DNA of 43,566 bases from contig JAAXWP010000020.1 of NCBI GenBank assembly GCA_013334925.1, positions 1-43,566 of the forward strand, written 5' to 3'. The DNA is from Chlorobiaceae bacterium (GTDB lineage: Bacteria > Bacteroidota > Chlorobiia > Chlorobiales > Chlorobiaceae). The translations under genes were made by a program, and so were the position numbers. This document shows, piece by piece, positions 16,700-25,140 of the stretch; position 1 is the stretch's first letter; the number at the start of each line of letters is the position of its first letter. Under the pieces are notes generated by a model. The model worked only from the letters and a program-made list of their open reading frames with translations. It had not been told where the DNA came from and did not search any database.

Positions 16700-16728
16700 T
16701 TGGAAAAATGGTCGCGAAATCCTATACT
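16700..16728 (+). promoter_or_regulatory. Sigma-70-type promoter of the tRNA-Val gene
   Basis: TTGGAA (16700-16705), a 17-base spacer and TATACT (16723-16728) lie 17 bases upstream of the mature tRNA 5' end. Confidence 0.6.
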
Positions 16729-16744
16729 TAGGCTCTTTTTACGA

Positions 16745-16821
16745 GGACAATTAGCTCAGCTGGTTAGAGCGTTCGCTTCACACGCGAGAGGTCGTAGGTT
16801 CGAGTCCTACATTGTCCACCA
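16745..16821 (+). tRNA. tRNA-Val (anticodon CAC), CCA encoded
   Basis: The acceptor stem GGACAAT (16745-16751) pairs with ATTGTCC (16811-16817), followed by A and encoded CCA. The D-arm is TAGCTCAGCTGGTTAGAGC, the anticodon loop TTCACAC gives CAC, and the T-arm carries GGTTCGAGTCC. All arms fold canonically. The gene sits at the edge of the accessory region, but no copy of its 3' end is seen elsewhere in the window. Confidence 0.96.
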
Positions 16822-16988
16822 CCTCTCCCCTCCTGCGTTTTCAGAATTCCCGCTTTCAGCAAAAACCTCTGAGGGAAAAAAAGGGGAAAAAACCTGCCAT
16901 TTTTCTTTCACTTTGCCGCTCAGCGGCAGGAATATTCTCTGAGTCTGATCACACAGTAAAGGGGGCGAGCTCCATTTTCCTCAACGCT

Positions 16989-17300
16989 TCAAGCTTCCCG
17001 TCTGGAATTCTCCACCAGTTTGCTGGTATTTTCAGCGATACGAAATGTTGCCACGATCGCTTCGAGGGCAAGACGAACCAGAACGGTAATCAGGATGAAT
17101 AATAGCGGGGACATCAGTATACCGACTATCCCCTTGCCGAAATCATCCTTCAGCGCGGCAATTCCTCCGAAAAGAGACCCTAACGCAGTCAGGCCGGCGA
17201 ACACAACACCGATAATGAACAAATACTTGATCAGTTGCAGGGTGATGAACTCTTTGAATGAAAAGTCAAACAACTTTGAAAAAAAAGACTCTTTTTCCAT
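16989..17300 (-). CDS. DUF4282-family membrane protein
   Basis: A 103-residue protein with two strong hydrophobic helices (LIKYLFIIGVVFAGLTALGS and GILMSPLLFILITVLVRLA), a soluble FFSKLFDFSFKEFITLQL start and a C-terminal amphipathic helix 'LEAIVATFRIAENTSKL'. The start (FDFSF followed by an I/L-rich helix), the second helix and the E-x-x-I-V-x-F-R-I-A-E-N segment match the DUF4282 family of small bacterial membrane proteins of unknown role. A purine-rich GGAGG lies just before the ATG. Confidence 0.82.
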   Translation of the reverse strand: MEKESFFSKLFDFSFKEFITLQLIKYLFIIGVVFAGLTALGSLFGGIAALKDDFGKGIVGILMSPLLFILITVLVRLALEAIVATFRIAENTSKLVENSRREA

Positions 17301-17348
17301 TGCGATTCCTCCAGCTGTTTCAGGTTGATTGATTGGTACGACGAATAG

Positions 17349-17600
17349 TCACGGATTACAGACTTTACAGGGCACATAACCGGCATCGATCGCGGCCTCT
17401 CTGCTACTGAATACCGCCGTGCAATGCGGACAGTCATAATATCGGCAGTCTGACGCATGGAACTTGCGAGTGTTTGTGTTGCCGTGGTAGAGGGCTCCTG
17501 CCGCCGCCGGTAATGAACCGCTCAAAACCGCAAGCATGGATACCAGAAGCAGTATAAACGCCACCAGCCCCATCGAACGAACCCTTGATGAACAAATCAT
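17349..17600 (-). CDS. Small secreted protein with Ada-like metal-binding (CRxxxxC...PCKVC) domain
   Basis: From ATG 17600 the protein is 83 aa. A signal peptide (MGLVAFILLLVSMLAVLSGS, cleaved near PAAAGA) precedes a compact domain 'YHGNTNTRKFHASDC' ... 'FSSREAAIDAGYVPCKVCNP'. This pattern (YxGNxxxxxFHxxxC...FxSREEAIxAGYxPCxxCxP) occurs at the end of thermonuclease-like and DNA-associated exported proteins and resembles the Ada N-terminal zinc site. Here an extra CPHC pair is inserted. The ATG overlaps the stop of the upstream 75-codon gene (ATGA), so the two are coupled. Confidence 0.72.
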   Translation of the reverse strand: MICSSRVRSMGLVAFILLLVSMLAVLSGSLPAAAGALYHGNTNTRKFHASDCRYYDCPHCTAVFSSREAAIDAGYVPCKVCNP

Positions 17601-17824
17601 CTCAACAGCTCCACGACATCGCATTCTTCGCACCGCAGTTCTCCACTGTAGTCATGATTCCGGAAAACTCCACACAGAATCATGAACCTGGATGTTGAGA
17701 ACTCCGTATTGAAACGGTACCGAAGCCCATATGCAGGATCACTCTCAACCAAGATCCTGACAGGAGCAGGTTGAAGGCGGTAGTTGCCCTTCGCTTGTTG
17801 GGCTGGATGGTGGTGATCAGGCAT
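17597..17824 (-). CDS. Small protein of unknown function, duplicated in this window
   Basis: A 75-residue protein starting MPDHHHPAQQAKGNYRLQP, with 'RILVESDPAYGLRYRF' and a C-terminal 'SRFMILCGVFRNHDYSGELRC' region containing CEEC-like cysteines (CEECDVVELL). I do not recognise the family. It overlaps the next gene by ATGA. A frameshifted homologue lies at 25141-25402, with conserved AQQAKGxYRxQP, GLRYRF and SRFMIL blocks, so this small gene has spread with its upstream DNA. The surviving coupling suggests this copy is functional. Confidence 0.55.
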   Translation of the reverse strand: MPDHHHPAQQAKGNYRLQPAPVRILVESDPAYGLRYRFNTEFSTSRFMILCGVFRNHDYSGELRCEECDVVELLR

Positions 17825-18160
17825 AGCGCAATACTGCAGGCTCTGGTTTGCCAGGGCTCGGTTCGTTACGATGTACTACAGAATACGCGCCAGTGAGAGG
17901 CAGGAACTATGTGGGAGGAACCGAAATATCCAGCGAGATGAGCGTTCAGCTAACAGCACTACTCGGGACACTACTACGGTAAATATACGGAGATTAATGA
18001 ATTGAACAAGAGGCGGACTGAGGAAGTCATGCCTTCAGATCCAGATGAAGAGGATCAAAAGCCACCTTAAATGCATCATAAACATCTTCTTGCTGAAGTC
18101 GCCAAAATGGCGTCACAATCGCACAGTCGAGACCAAGAGGGATTTTCCTTCCTTCAGGAT
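17825..18160. repeat. Copy 1 of a duplicated cassette (with 17597-17824); second copy at 25141-25740
   Basis: The stretch CGTTACGATGTACTACAGAA onward is ~85% identical to 25443-25610, same orientation. In both copies a 44-codon plus-strand frame is open (17871-18005; MYYRIRASERQE...TTRDTTTVNIRRLMN), but differences are mostly non-synonymous, so coding is doubtful. Beyond it the minus strand ends a degenerate reading frame in ...DLKA-stop in both copies, indicating a lost upstream gene. Confidence 0.7.
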
Positions 18161-18198
18161 GCCGATGATCTGTTCTGTGCTGTAACGCTTGTTTTCAT
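18143..18198 (-). pseudogene. IS3-family OrfA 5' fragment
   Basis: The minus strand reads HENKRYSTEQIIGILKEGKS in one frame, the unmistakable N-terminus of IS3-type OrfA (K-R-Y/F-x-x-E-Q-I-I-G-I-L-K-E). A perfect AAGGAGG (complement of 18207-18213) and an ATG at 18198 are still present, but that ATG is one base out of frame, as if one A had been lost. The match ends after about 19 residues, so this is only debris of an IS3 copy. Confidence 0.75.
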
Positions 18199-18263
18199 GC
18201 GTGTAACCTCCTTGGTTGATTTTAAGCTTTTTTCCACAACCAAGTAGTCTTGTTACACGGGCT

Positions 18264-18542
18264 CACGTCCCCTTTCTGCAGGACATTGATGACGTCAATG
18301 CATTGTATGCGGGAATCCTGGAAGGAGATCTGCTCATCGTAGACCGCGCCATCGAGCCACTCAATAACCACATTGTGATCGCGAGCATCAATGATGAACA
18401 GACAGTGAAGAGATTGCGGGTAAGAAAGGGAACCGTCTCCCTAGTACCTGAGAATGTAAACTACAAGCCTATCGAGATAACCGGCTAGATGGACTTTCGA
18501 ACGCTGGGAGTGGTTACGTATGTGGTCAGGAAGACGATATAA
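18264..18542 (+). pseudogene. umuD remnant (LexA/UmuD-type S24 peptidase, C-terminal half)
   Basis: The frame reads AGILEGDLLIVDRAIEPLNN, then 'VKRLRVRKG', 'LVPENVNYKPIEITG', a TAG stop at 18486-18488, and continues MDFRTLGVVTYVVRKTI. This is the conserved second half of UmuD-like proteins (G-D-L-L-I-V-D-R, PEN, F-x-x-x-GVV). The expected GDSM box with the catalytic Ser is corrupted to DDVNALY, and one internal stop is present, so the gene is dead. No umuC follows; IS630 is inserted 25 bases downstream. Confidence 0.8.
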
Positions 18543-18568
18543 AAACACCATACAAGAAAATAATCCTA

Positions 18569-19783
18569 GTGTCATGTCAGGATAAAATTGACGGATAAAG
18601 TCGTTTGAGTTTAATCCGTGCATCTTCGGTCGTGAAACGCCAGTTGATCACCGACTCTTTGTTGTTTCGTTCTTTCTCCCAGGCAACGACCTGACGGCGC
18701 ACTTCAGTAATGGTATCGATCCGGCGATTCAGGCACTGACCCGACAGCACCCTCAGTTCTATCTCGGCCATGTTGAGCCAGCTACCGTGTTTCGGGGTGT
18801 ATACGAATTCGAATCGATCCAACAATGCTCGGGCTTTCTTAGGCTTGAAGGTCTCATAGAGCGAACCCGGCTTATGGGTGTTCAGGTTGTCCATGACCAA
18901 AGTGATTTTTTCGGCATGGCGATACCGGCGCTCGATCGTTTCAAGAAACTTTGCCCAGTCCTGTTTCGTCCGATGGGTGGTTACGCTCACTATGCGTTTA
19001 CCGGCTAATGGTTCGGTCGCGATGAAAATGTTACAGACTCCTTTCCTGCTGTATTCGTAATCGTGACGGGCCAACTGACCCGGTTTTGGTGGAACTGGAA
19101 TTCTGGTTTCTGCAATCAACTGTTTCGGAGACTCGTCCATGCACACCACCGGATACAAGGGATCATACGGGAGTTTGTACAGCTCCAGAACGCTTTCCAT
19201 CTGGGCAACGAAATCGCCATCCTGGAGCGGAGGAATCACCCACCCTTCGACTTTCCATGGCTTGAGCTCGTTTTTTTTAACGCCTGTCGAATGGTTTCAT
19301 GAGAGATCTGATCAACATACTCCAGCTCAACCACCTTGTCGGCAAGCATGCGCAGCGACCAGCGCTTGTAACCGACCGGAGGTTCAGAACAGCTCAACGC
19401 AATCAAACGGGCTTCGAGATCTCCATCAACCCTTGGATGAAACGTTCTCGACGATGGTTTTCTGGTTAACACAGCATCCAAGCCATCTTCGACAAAACGT
19501 TTTTTGACTCGATCAATGGTTTTCATGCTAACGTTCAGAACTTGGGCAATCGTCTCATTGATTGATCGTTGCTTTTGGAATTTACCCTCGTCGCAGGCAA
19601 GCAGAATAAGGGCGTTCAGTACGGTTTGTGCCGCATGCGTTCCCTTGCTGCTGATGGCTTCAAGGTCTTGGCGCTCTTCCTGAGTCAGGGTCACCTTGTA
19701 TCGCTTCATAATCGCTCCTTGTTGGGGTTGATAATGAAGATAATATAAGATTATTATGCGACACTATTAGATTGACATGACAC
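18569..19783 (-). mobile_element. IS630-family insertion sequence
   Basis: A 13-bp perfect inverted repeat including the target TA is found at 18567-18579 (TAGTGTCATGTCA) and 19773-19785. The element is flanked by TA on each side (18567-18568 and 19784-19785), the TA duplication made by IS630/Tc1 transposases. The inner ~1.2 kb holds the transposase in two overlapping frames. Ends and transposase look intact, so it may be active or recently active. Confidence 0.93.
18577..19709 (-). CDS. IS630 transposase, two frames joined by probable programmed -1 frameshift
   Basis: The first frame (19236-19709, 157 aa) is the helix-turn-helix part (RSINETIAQVLNVSMKTIDR, then a second HTH). The second (18577-19239 and its 5' extension) is the DDE nuclease: 'VVCMDESPKQL', 'LVMDNLNTHKPGSLY' and 'HGSWLNMAEIELRVL' supply D, D and E. 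The frames meet at a run of eight A in the coding strand (GCGTTAAAAAAAACGAG, near 19271-19278); a -1 slip gives QALKKNELKPWKVEGW, restoring the normal transposase sequence. Such A-run slippage is known in IS630 members. Confidence 0.88.
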
Positions 19784-19832
19784 TAGATTTAAAATCATCG
19801 CACATCGTTCTATATCAAAAAAAATAAGTTGC

Positions 19833-20792
19833 TCATACTTTTTTAGCATATGGCTTTTTATCTATAATTGCACGCTGAAGCTTCTCCTTAAAAAACTGCT
19901 TCACACTTCCTTGCTTTTCAAGCAGTGCAACAATTTCCTCAAGATCACAGAGGACTATACTTTTTTGCACCAACGCATCTTTACATGTATCTATTGCCGG
20001 AACCGTATATCCTGCCTTTGAAATGATAATTCCACCAGCATGCCCTCTATTGAATACCTTAACTAGATGAGGCGATACTTCCGCTTTACCCAATGGCTCT
20101 CTCCACCACTTTATCTCTACTAAATACAAATACCCATCTATTTCCACAACTCCATCAATTTGCTCTAAAACCCCATTACCCTCATCACTTACAACTTCAA
20201 ACGCTTCACGAACCAAAATATCATCTGCATCAAATAAACGATTCATAACACCTTCCAACAGTTTGCCCCTTTTCTGAGCTTGACTATCAGGAAAAGCGAA
20301 AAGAGAATAAAGATCGCGCTTTATTTCCTCTAATAATTGCCGTTTTTTCTTCAAATCATTTATTTGATTCTCGCGATCCAACTGATACTTCTTAATTTCT
20401 CGATCCTTCTCCAAACGCATTCTAGTAAATGAGTCCTTAACATCAACCATCCTTCTTATTTCTGAGATAAGACCCTTGGCCTTAATCACATCATCAGGCC
20501 AACAAGTAGAAAAATCCTCAAATTCAACAACTCTTCTTATTATTTCTCGACGTTCACGTAAGGTCATCTCTCCGCGTTCATTTAATCGCGACAACACTGA
20601 ACGAACCATTTCATATTTATTAACACCATCGCCAGGCGCAGCAATTTTTTTCTCTAAATCCCTACAAATATCCGTTTCAACGCCAGCCCCTCTAAAAAAA
20701 CTGACCACTGATTTTTTGTATTTACATAGCAATGGAATTGTATTAACAAGCGACTCAAAAAGATCATGTGGATAATGATATACTATATCCAT
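19833..20792 (-). CDS. Mrr-like PD-(D/E)xK restriction endonuclease with N-terminal helical and coiled-coil region
   Basis: A 319-residue protein. Residues ~1-110 form a helical domain beginning MDIVYHYPHDLFESLVNTIP ('FFRGAGV' near 32-38) that resembles small effector-associated adaptor modules. Residues ~120-165 are a charged coiled coil. The C-terminal domain has the nuclease core: GKLLEGVMNRLF (E180), QIDGVVEIDG (D213), LVEIKWW (E226, K228), then 'GGIIISKAGYTVPA'. It probably cleaves DNA, perhaps in response to invading elements. A GGGGG run precedes the ATG. It is AT-richer than the core genes and lies between two umuD remnants. Confidence 0.78.
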   Translation of the reverse strand: MDIVYHYPHDLFESLVNTIPLLCKYKKSVVSFFRGAGVETDICRDLEKKIAAPGDGVNKYEMVRSVLSRLNERGEMTLRERREIIRRVVEFEDFSTCWPDDVIKAKGLISEIRRMVDVKDSFTRMRLEKDREIKKYQLDRENQINDLKKKRQLLEEIKRDLYSLFAFPDSQAQKRGKLLEGVMNRLFDADDILVREAFEVVSDEGNGVLEQIDGVVEIDGYLYLVEIKWWREPLGKAEVSPHLVKVFNRGHAGGIIISKAGYTVPAIDTCKDALVQKSIVLCDLEEIVALLEKQGSVKQFFKEKLQRAIIDKKPYAKKV

Positions 20793-21687
20793 CTATCCCC
20801 CCCATACTCTAAACATTAAAAAATCAAATCCCTTAACATTAATATTACGCATTTCAAACATATTGGACAAGTCTCCGACAATTGCGACAATTTAAACCCA
20901 TTCCACCATATAGTCATTCAGCATATATCACTTGATCTTGATGGGGCTTGACACCGGCGGAATCCTCAGCCCAGTGGCATGAATTTTGAAGAAGCATAGT
21001 GCTACTGCTAAGGAGACAAGGTCCAAAAATCATGCCTAAATGGACTTCCGGACTCTAGGAGTGGTGATCTTGATGATTATGAAGACGTAATATTCTTTAT
21101 CCATCAATAACATTATTTATTCCATAAAACAATTGCTGCAATTAATCTCGCCGTCTAAATGCAAGCCCAACCTCCTCCTGTTCTAAAAAATCTCTTCATT
21201 ATCATCAATCAACTTTTCACGATCATATTTTATCTTATCATTTATTTAAGGAAATCTCTTTCAGCATTTTCACTATTTAATTATGTAAGGCAAACTCTAC
21301 CCAAAACGATGCAAATACTATTAACATTTAATACATCTCACATCTGAACCTCTCATAGCTACAACCCCAGGATATTCATCATCGCGAAGCAATATTCGCC
21401 TCTTGAGTTGACCTAACATTGAGTCATAATATCACATTACAATTTCCAAGCAAATCCACTCGTTCTAAATCACAACGCCATCACCCAAGTCATCAATACT
21501 ACTTTTTCTCACACCACCCTTTTCATCACTTCATTTATCATATCCACTTTTTCAATGAACTTCAGAATTTCAAAGTTGTAATCAATTTAATCAGAAAGAC
21601 AGCGCGACAACAATACCTGTAAATAATATTATTTTATATCAATACACACGTACCGCCCAACTCAACATCCAATACCCAGTTCTAGAC
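20793..21687. other. AT-rich, C-biased intergenic stretch with no convincing gene
   Basis: About 0.9 kb with low G on the plus strand. Short ORFs (21159-21347, 21419-21622) have no ribosome-binding site or recognisable motif and are rejected. The one feature is a second umuD 3' remnant at 21040-21090, listed separately. Confidence 0.5.
21040..21090 (+). pseudogene. Second umuD 3'-end remnant
   Basis: ATGGACTTCCGGACTCTAGG begins a 16-codon stretch reading MDFRTLGVVILMIMKT-stop, parallel to MDFRTLGVVTYVVRKTI at 18489-18542. Both lie on the plus strand, so the pair forms a diverged direct repeat bracketing IS630 and the nuclease gene. Confidence 0.6.
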
Positions 21688-23328
21688 TCATACCATTCTT
21701 TTCTTTTTTATAACGTCAAAAACCATTTGTTCTATCTCCTGTATATGCCCAATCATCATCCCGAGCGTATTTATATTATTATTCGAACCCAACAGCCCCT
21801 TCATCTTCATTACATAATCCCCAGAAGAAATTAAAGCCGTTTTCATTTTTGTCCTTAAATATTTATGATAATAATACCATGCAAGCGTATCAAAAGCATC
21901 ATCATTCACATATCCACTCAACACAGCCGACTCTAACCTCTCGCACATCCGAACAGCTTTAGTATAAAATCTATCAGAGACAATCCTTTTCCTTGTCTCC
22001 CCTTTATCCCTTGTTGAGACTATATACCTATCCAAGGAATACCACGCCATATTATTAAGCAACTGATTATAATGCTTATCCGTTAATACTCCAGAACCCT
22101 TATTCTCTAAATATATACTTTCAGCCGCTTCTATTTCTTTTATAGCAGTACCTATATAATCTCCACCCAACTGCCAATAAATATACGCAAGCCAAAACCT
22201 TATCCTATACTGATTAAGAATATCTCTATCGCCGCTATTCTCCAATATATTCTCAGCCTCATCAAAGCAACTCAAAGCAACTTCATTCATCTCTTTATTA
22301 AAATACAACTCCCCCATCCTATAATACACACAATATCGTTCAGGAAATTTACGCAACACAGACTTATACTTCTGAATTGCATCATCATACCTCAAATCAT
22401 AAAAATCCATAAATGCTGATTCCATTAACAACCAATACCAAACATTTGGATCGCCCAAATCATCCTCGCTCATCGCCTTTTTTATATTTTCATACATAGC
22501 ATGCATCTTATCATCCCCCTCATTTCTAAGTGCCTTTTTAACGCCCACACAATACTCTTTATATTCTGCATATTTATCACCACCCCTTTTCAATATCTTT
22601 GGCAACAACTCATCTTCATACTCAAAATAGAACTTAGGCCGTTCACGACCATTCATATATCTTTTTCCGGCAGCCTCCTTGTCGGCAACATCCCTAAGAT
22701 AGGACAACATATCATCAATATTCTGCAACTCCTTTGCCAACAATAAAAAACTTTTTTTTATATACGGATGAGCACTTCCCGTCTTATATGATAGCGCATG
22801 CTCCAATTCACCCCAAACATCTTGAACTAAAGTCCTCAGCTGAAACTCTATATATAAATCATCAGAAGTATTAACCAAATAATGAATAGACTTATAGCCA
22901 GACACCTTTGAATCAACCAAAATAGAATGACCAGGATAATGCTTTTCCTCTGACTTTATAAGCGCGTCATACAAATCACTTTTTTTATCAAAATTATATA
23001 TTATCAATTCATGCAAATCATATTTCCTCTCCAAAAATACCCTTAACAAATAATCATGCACCGCAACTATATCGCGCTCAAAAAGACACAACAATCTCAA
23101 ACCGCCATAATCCGTAACTCCCTTATACGACCTACCTTTTCTTTTGGTTTTCAAAAAAACACTTTCTGGAGATTTTATCCTCCATTTTGAAGAATAAATC
23201 GGAACTGGACTTTCGCCATCTCCTCGCGCATCAAAAAACATTTTTTCCAACTCAATAAATTCAGCTTCGTATCGAGGCTTTATGTCCGATACATATTCGC
23301 GAATTTCATCTAGTGTCCCATTCCGCAT
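21688..23328 (-). CDS. RelA/SpoT-type nucleotide pyrophosphokinase domain fused to TPR repeats
   Basis: A 546-residue protein. Residues ~45-200 are a RelA/SpoT synthetase domain: 'GVTDYGGLRLLCLF' (Asp73 in the V-x-D-x-x-G-x-R motif), 'VSGYKSIHYLV' (Tyr145), 'YIEFQLRTLVQDVWGELEHAL' minus its last residue (Glu161, Glu175). All expected catalytic positions look present. There is no HD hydrolase, ACT or TGS domain. From ~290 on come TPR-like helix pairs ('YDDAIQKYKSVLRKFPERYCVYYRMGELYF', ~330-365). It might make (p)ppGpp, (p)ppApp or pyrophosphorylate tRNA; the TPR part may sense a partner. AT-rich codon use contrasts with core genes. Confidence 0.85.
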   Translation of the reverse strand: MRNGTLDEIREYVSDIKPRYEAEFIELEKMFFDARGDGESPVPIYSSKWRIKSPESVFLKTKRKGRSYKGVTDYGGLRLLCLFERDIVAVHDYLLRVFLERKYDLHELIIYNFDKKSDLYDALIKSEEKHYPGHSILVDSKVSGYKSIHYLVNTSDDLYIEFQLRTLVQDVWGELEHALSYKTGSAHPYIKKSFLLLAKELQNIDDMLSYLRDVADKEAAGKRYMNGRERPKFYFEYEDELLPKILKRGGDKYAEYKEYCVGVKKALRNEGDDKMHAMYENIKKAMSEDDLGDPNVWYWLLMESAFMDFYDLRYDDAIQKYKSVLRKFPERYCVYYRMGELYFNKEMNEVALSCFDEAENILENSGDRDILNQYRIRFWLAYIYWQLGGDYIGTAIKEIEAAESIYLENKGSGVLTDKHYNQLLNNMAWYSLDRYIVSTRDKGETRKRIVSDRFYTKAVRMCERLESAVLSGYVNDDAFDTLAWYYYHKYLRTKMKTALISSGDYVMKMKGLLGSNNNINTLGMMIGHIQEIEQMVFDVIKKKRMV

Positions 23329-23961
23329 AATAAAAAATATTTATAATTGATAATATCACCATACAGACACAACAACATTACCCCTATTCACAAATCATCA
23401 CACTTATAATTATGACTTGCAAAACTCAACACAAAACAATAAAACTCATTTCAGTTCCTAATACACCTATTCTTGATCACACCCATCTTACTCCCAATAG
23501 AGTCTCGCCAAATTCGTTAGAGACCATCCGTTCATTACCTCCATCTGAGATCACGAGATGGCGCAACTGTATCTATCGATTCTTTTACCGATTAAGGAAA
23601 AACTGCGGCGGTCGACTGATGCGATCCGTTCTCAAGCAGATAAAGGAAAAACTGACCCGTTCAACCATGACCATTTTTCTTTTAGCGCCACCTGAAATCA
23701 CTGCCGGATTGACTCTGACCATCCATTCTTTACTGACCAATGAAAAAAATCTGTCCTTCAACAGGGGCCATCATTTCTTTGGTGACGAAAAGGAAAACAG
23801 CGGCTTTCGACCAATACTATTTTCCTTTGGCCACTCAAGAAATCACGCCCATTACCACAAAAACGATTACCCCATTAGCTCCACATGTAATTACGGCCTC
23901 GTTTGACAGCAACCATCTTTACCTTAACCCCGAAAGGAATCTCGGTCTGATCAGCGCCCCA
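23329..23961. other. Intergenic stretch, no supported gene
   Basis: A 164-codon plus-strand ORF (23412-23906) has no ribosome-binding site or recognisable motif. The segment contains a short repeated phrase, AAGGAAAAACTG, at 23594 and 23642. Nothing else stands out. Confidence 0.45.
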
Positions 23962-25068
23962 CTACTTCCCGTTGCTCTGCCCATCATAAGCGTCCAGCAC
24001 CCCTAGGATCCTATCCGCATGCCGATAAAGGTCAGTCATTTTCTCGATCGGGATCCGCTCTTCTGCTTTCCCATCATGAACAGTCTGCGGATCGAAAACC
24101 CCCAGGTACTTTTGCTTCGTGTTAAACCAAAGTCGGCAAATCGGCTTCCGGTTGTTATCATCGAGAAGTACCCCCATATAGGATTTCGTGTCTCGATGAA
24201 CAATTCGCTCTGGATCCACTTTCTGAGCGCATATAGCCACAACGACCCGATATCCATCCAATTCCTCCTCTGTGGTCACAATGCCGTTATCTCCGACCTG
24301 TGGTGACAGCTCAGGAACTTCCTCTTCCAGCTTCTTTGCCAATGGTGCCGTATCCCTCTGAAGAGCAGATCTCAGGCGATCGTCGATCCGCTCATTGATG
24401 TATTCCAGAAACGCTTTGGCAACCAGCCTGGTGTAGCTGTCCTTCACAAAAGCTGTGAATTTGCCCTTCTGTGACGACATGGCGAAGAAATGCCGAACCA
24501 GTCCCTCGCTCGGGTCCTCCACCTCTGTGGCAATCATCTTCTTGATCTCGGACACACACTTCAAATCGCTGGCAGTCGTCAGCATCCGATCCAAATCAAA
24601 ATCATCCTTGGCCATCTTCTTCACCTCTGCCATACCAACCCCTTTCGGGCGCTCAAGATCAAGCTCAAGGAATGGCTTTTCGTCCATCTTGTTCGGCTCA
24701 TCCAGGTCAGAATAGAACCAGTATTGAGTCCCATTCGTCAATATGGAAATACGAGCCTTGGTGACCGAGAAGTAGCGGTAAAGCTGGCTGATGTTCTCCA
24801 GACTCAGATCCACACCAGACTTTTTACACTCGATCAGAATACAGGGCTCATCATCCTTCATGATGGCATAATCGACCTTCTCTCCTTTCTTTGATCCAAA
24901 ATCAGCATTGAACTCAGGAACAACCTCCTTCGGATTGAAAATATCGTACCCAAGAGCATCAATGAACGGCATTACAAGGGCGTTCTTGGTCGCCTCCTCC
25001 GTCAGTAAATGCTCTTTGATCTTAGGAATCCGCTGAATAACTGCGGCGATTTTTTCATCAAAACTCAT
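23962..25068 (-). CDS. Stand-alone HsdR N-terminal-type nuclease domain protein
   Basis: A 368-residue protein whose N-terminal ~150 residues match the type I restriction R-subunit N-terminal (HsdR_N) module: 'KNALVMPFIDALGYDIFNP' then GEKVDYAIMKDDEPCILIE with Asp66, Glu80, Lys82 as PD-(D/E)xK residues, and 'ISILTNGTQYWFYSDLDEP'. No helicase follows. The C-terminal part (DRLRSALQRD..., then 'ICRLWFNTKQKYLGVFD') recurs in such stand-alone proteins. They are common in defence islands and on mobile DNA, but the function is not settled. GGAG lies 6 bases before the ATG. Confidence 0.85.
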   Translation of the reverse strand: MSFDEKIAAVIQRIPKIKEHLLTEEATKNALVMPFIDALGYDIFNPKEVVPEFNADFGSKKGEKVDYAIMKDDEPCILIECKKSGVDLSLENISQLYRYFSVTKARISILTNGTQYWFYSDLDEPNKMDEKPFLELDLERPKGVGMAEVKKMAKDDFDLDRMLTTASDLKCVSEIKKMIATEVEDPSEGLVRHFFAMSSQKGKFTAFVKDSYTRLVAKAFLEYINERIDDRLRSALQRDTAPLAKKLEEEVPELSPQVGDNGIVTTEEELDGYRVVVAICAQKVDPERIVHRDTKSYMGVLLDDNNRKPICRLWFNTKQKYLGVFDPQTVHDGKAEERIPIEKMTDLYRHADRILGVLDAYDGQSNGK

Positions 25069-25140
25069 GACTTACTCCGAGATATTTTGTGATTATGAAT
25101 CATAGACCTGTTCCCGCATGAAAAACCGGTTTGGTCAACC

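Noticed and set aside
16745-16821. tRNA-Val as integration site of the accessory island
   Set aside because: No duplicated tRNA 3' end and no integrase gene were found in the window, and ordinary-looking genes lie between the tRNA and the debris.
17871-18005. 44-codon frame conserved in both cassette copies as a real small gene
   Set aside because: Open in both copies, but most differences change the amino acid and no ribosome-binding site precedes it; kept only as part of the repeat.
23412-23906. 164-codon plus-strand ORF between the RelA-TPR and HsdR-N genes
   Set aside because: No ribosome-binding site, no recognisable motif, and composition that simply follows the local low-G bias of the plus strand.
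23962-25068. Type I restriction R subunit (hsdR) pseudogene
   Set aside because: The frame is intact, has its own ribosome-binding site and a distinct C-terminal part; no helicase, hsdM or hsdS remnants are near, so it is a stand-alone protein.
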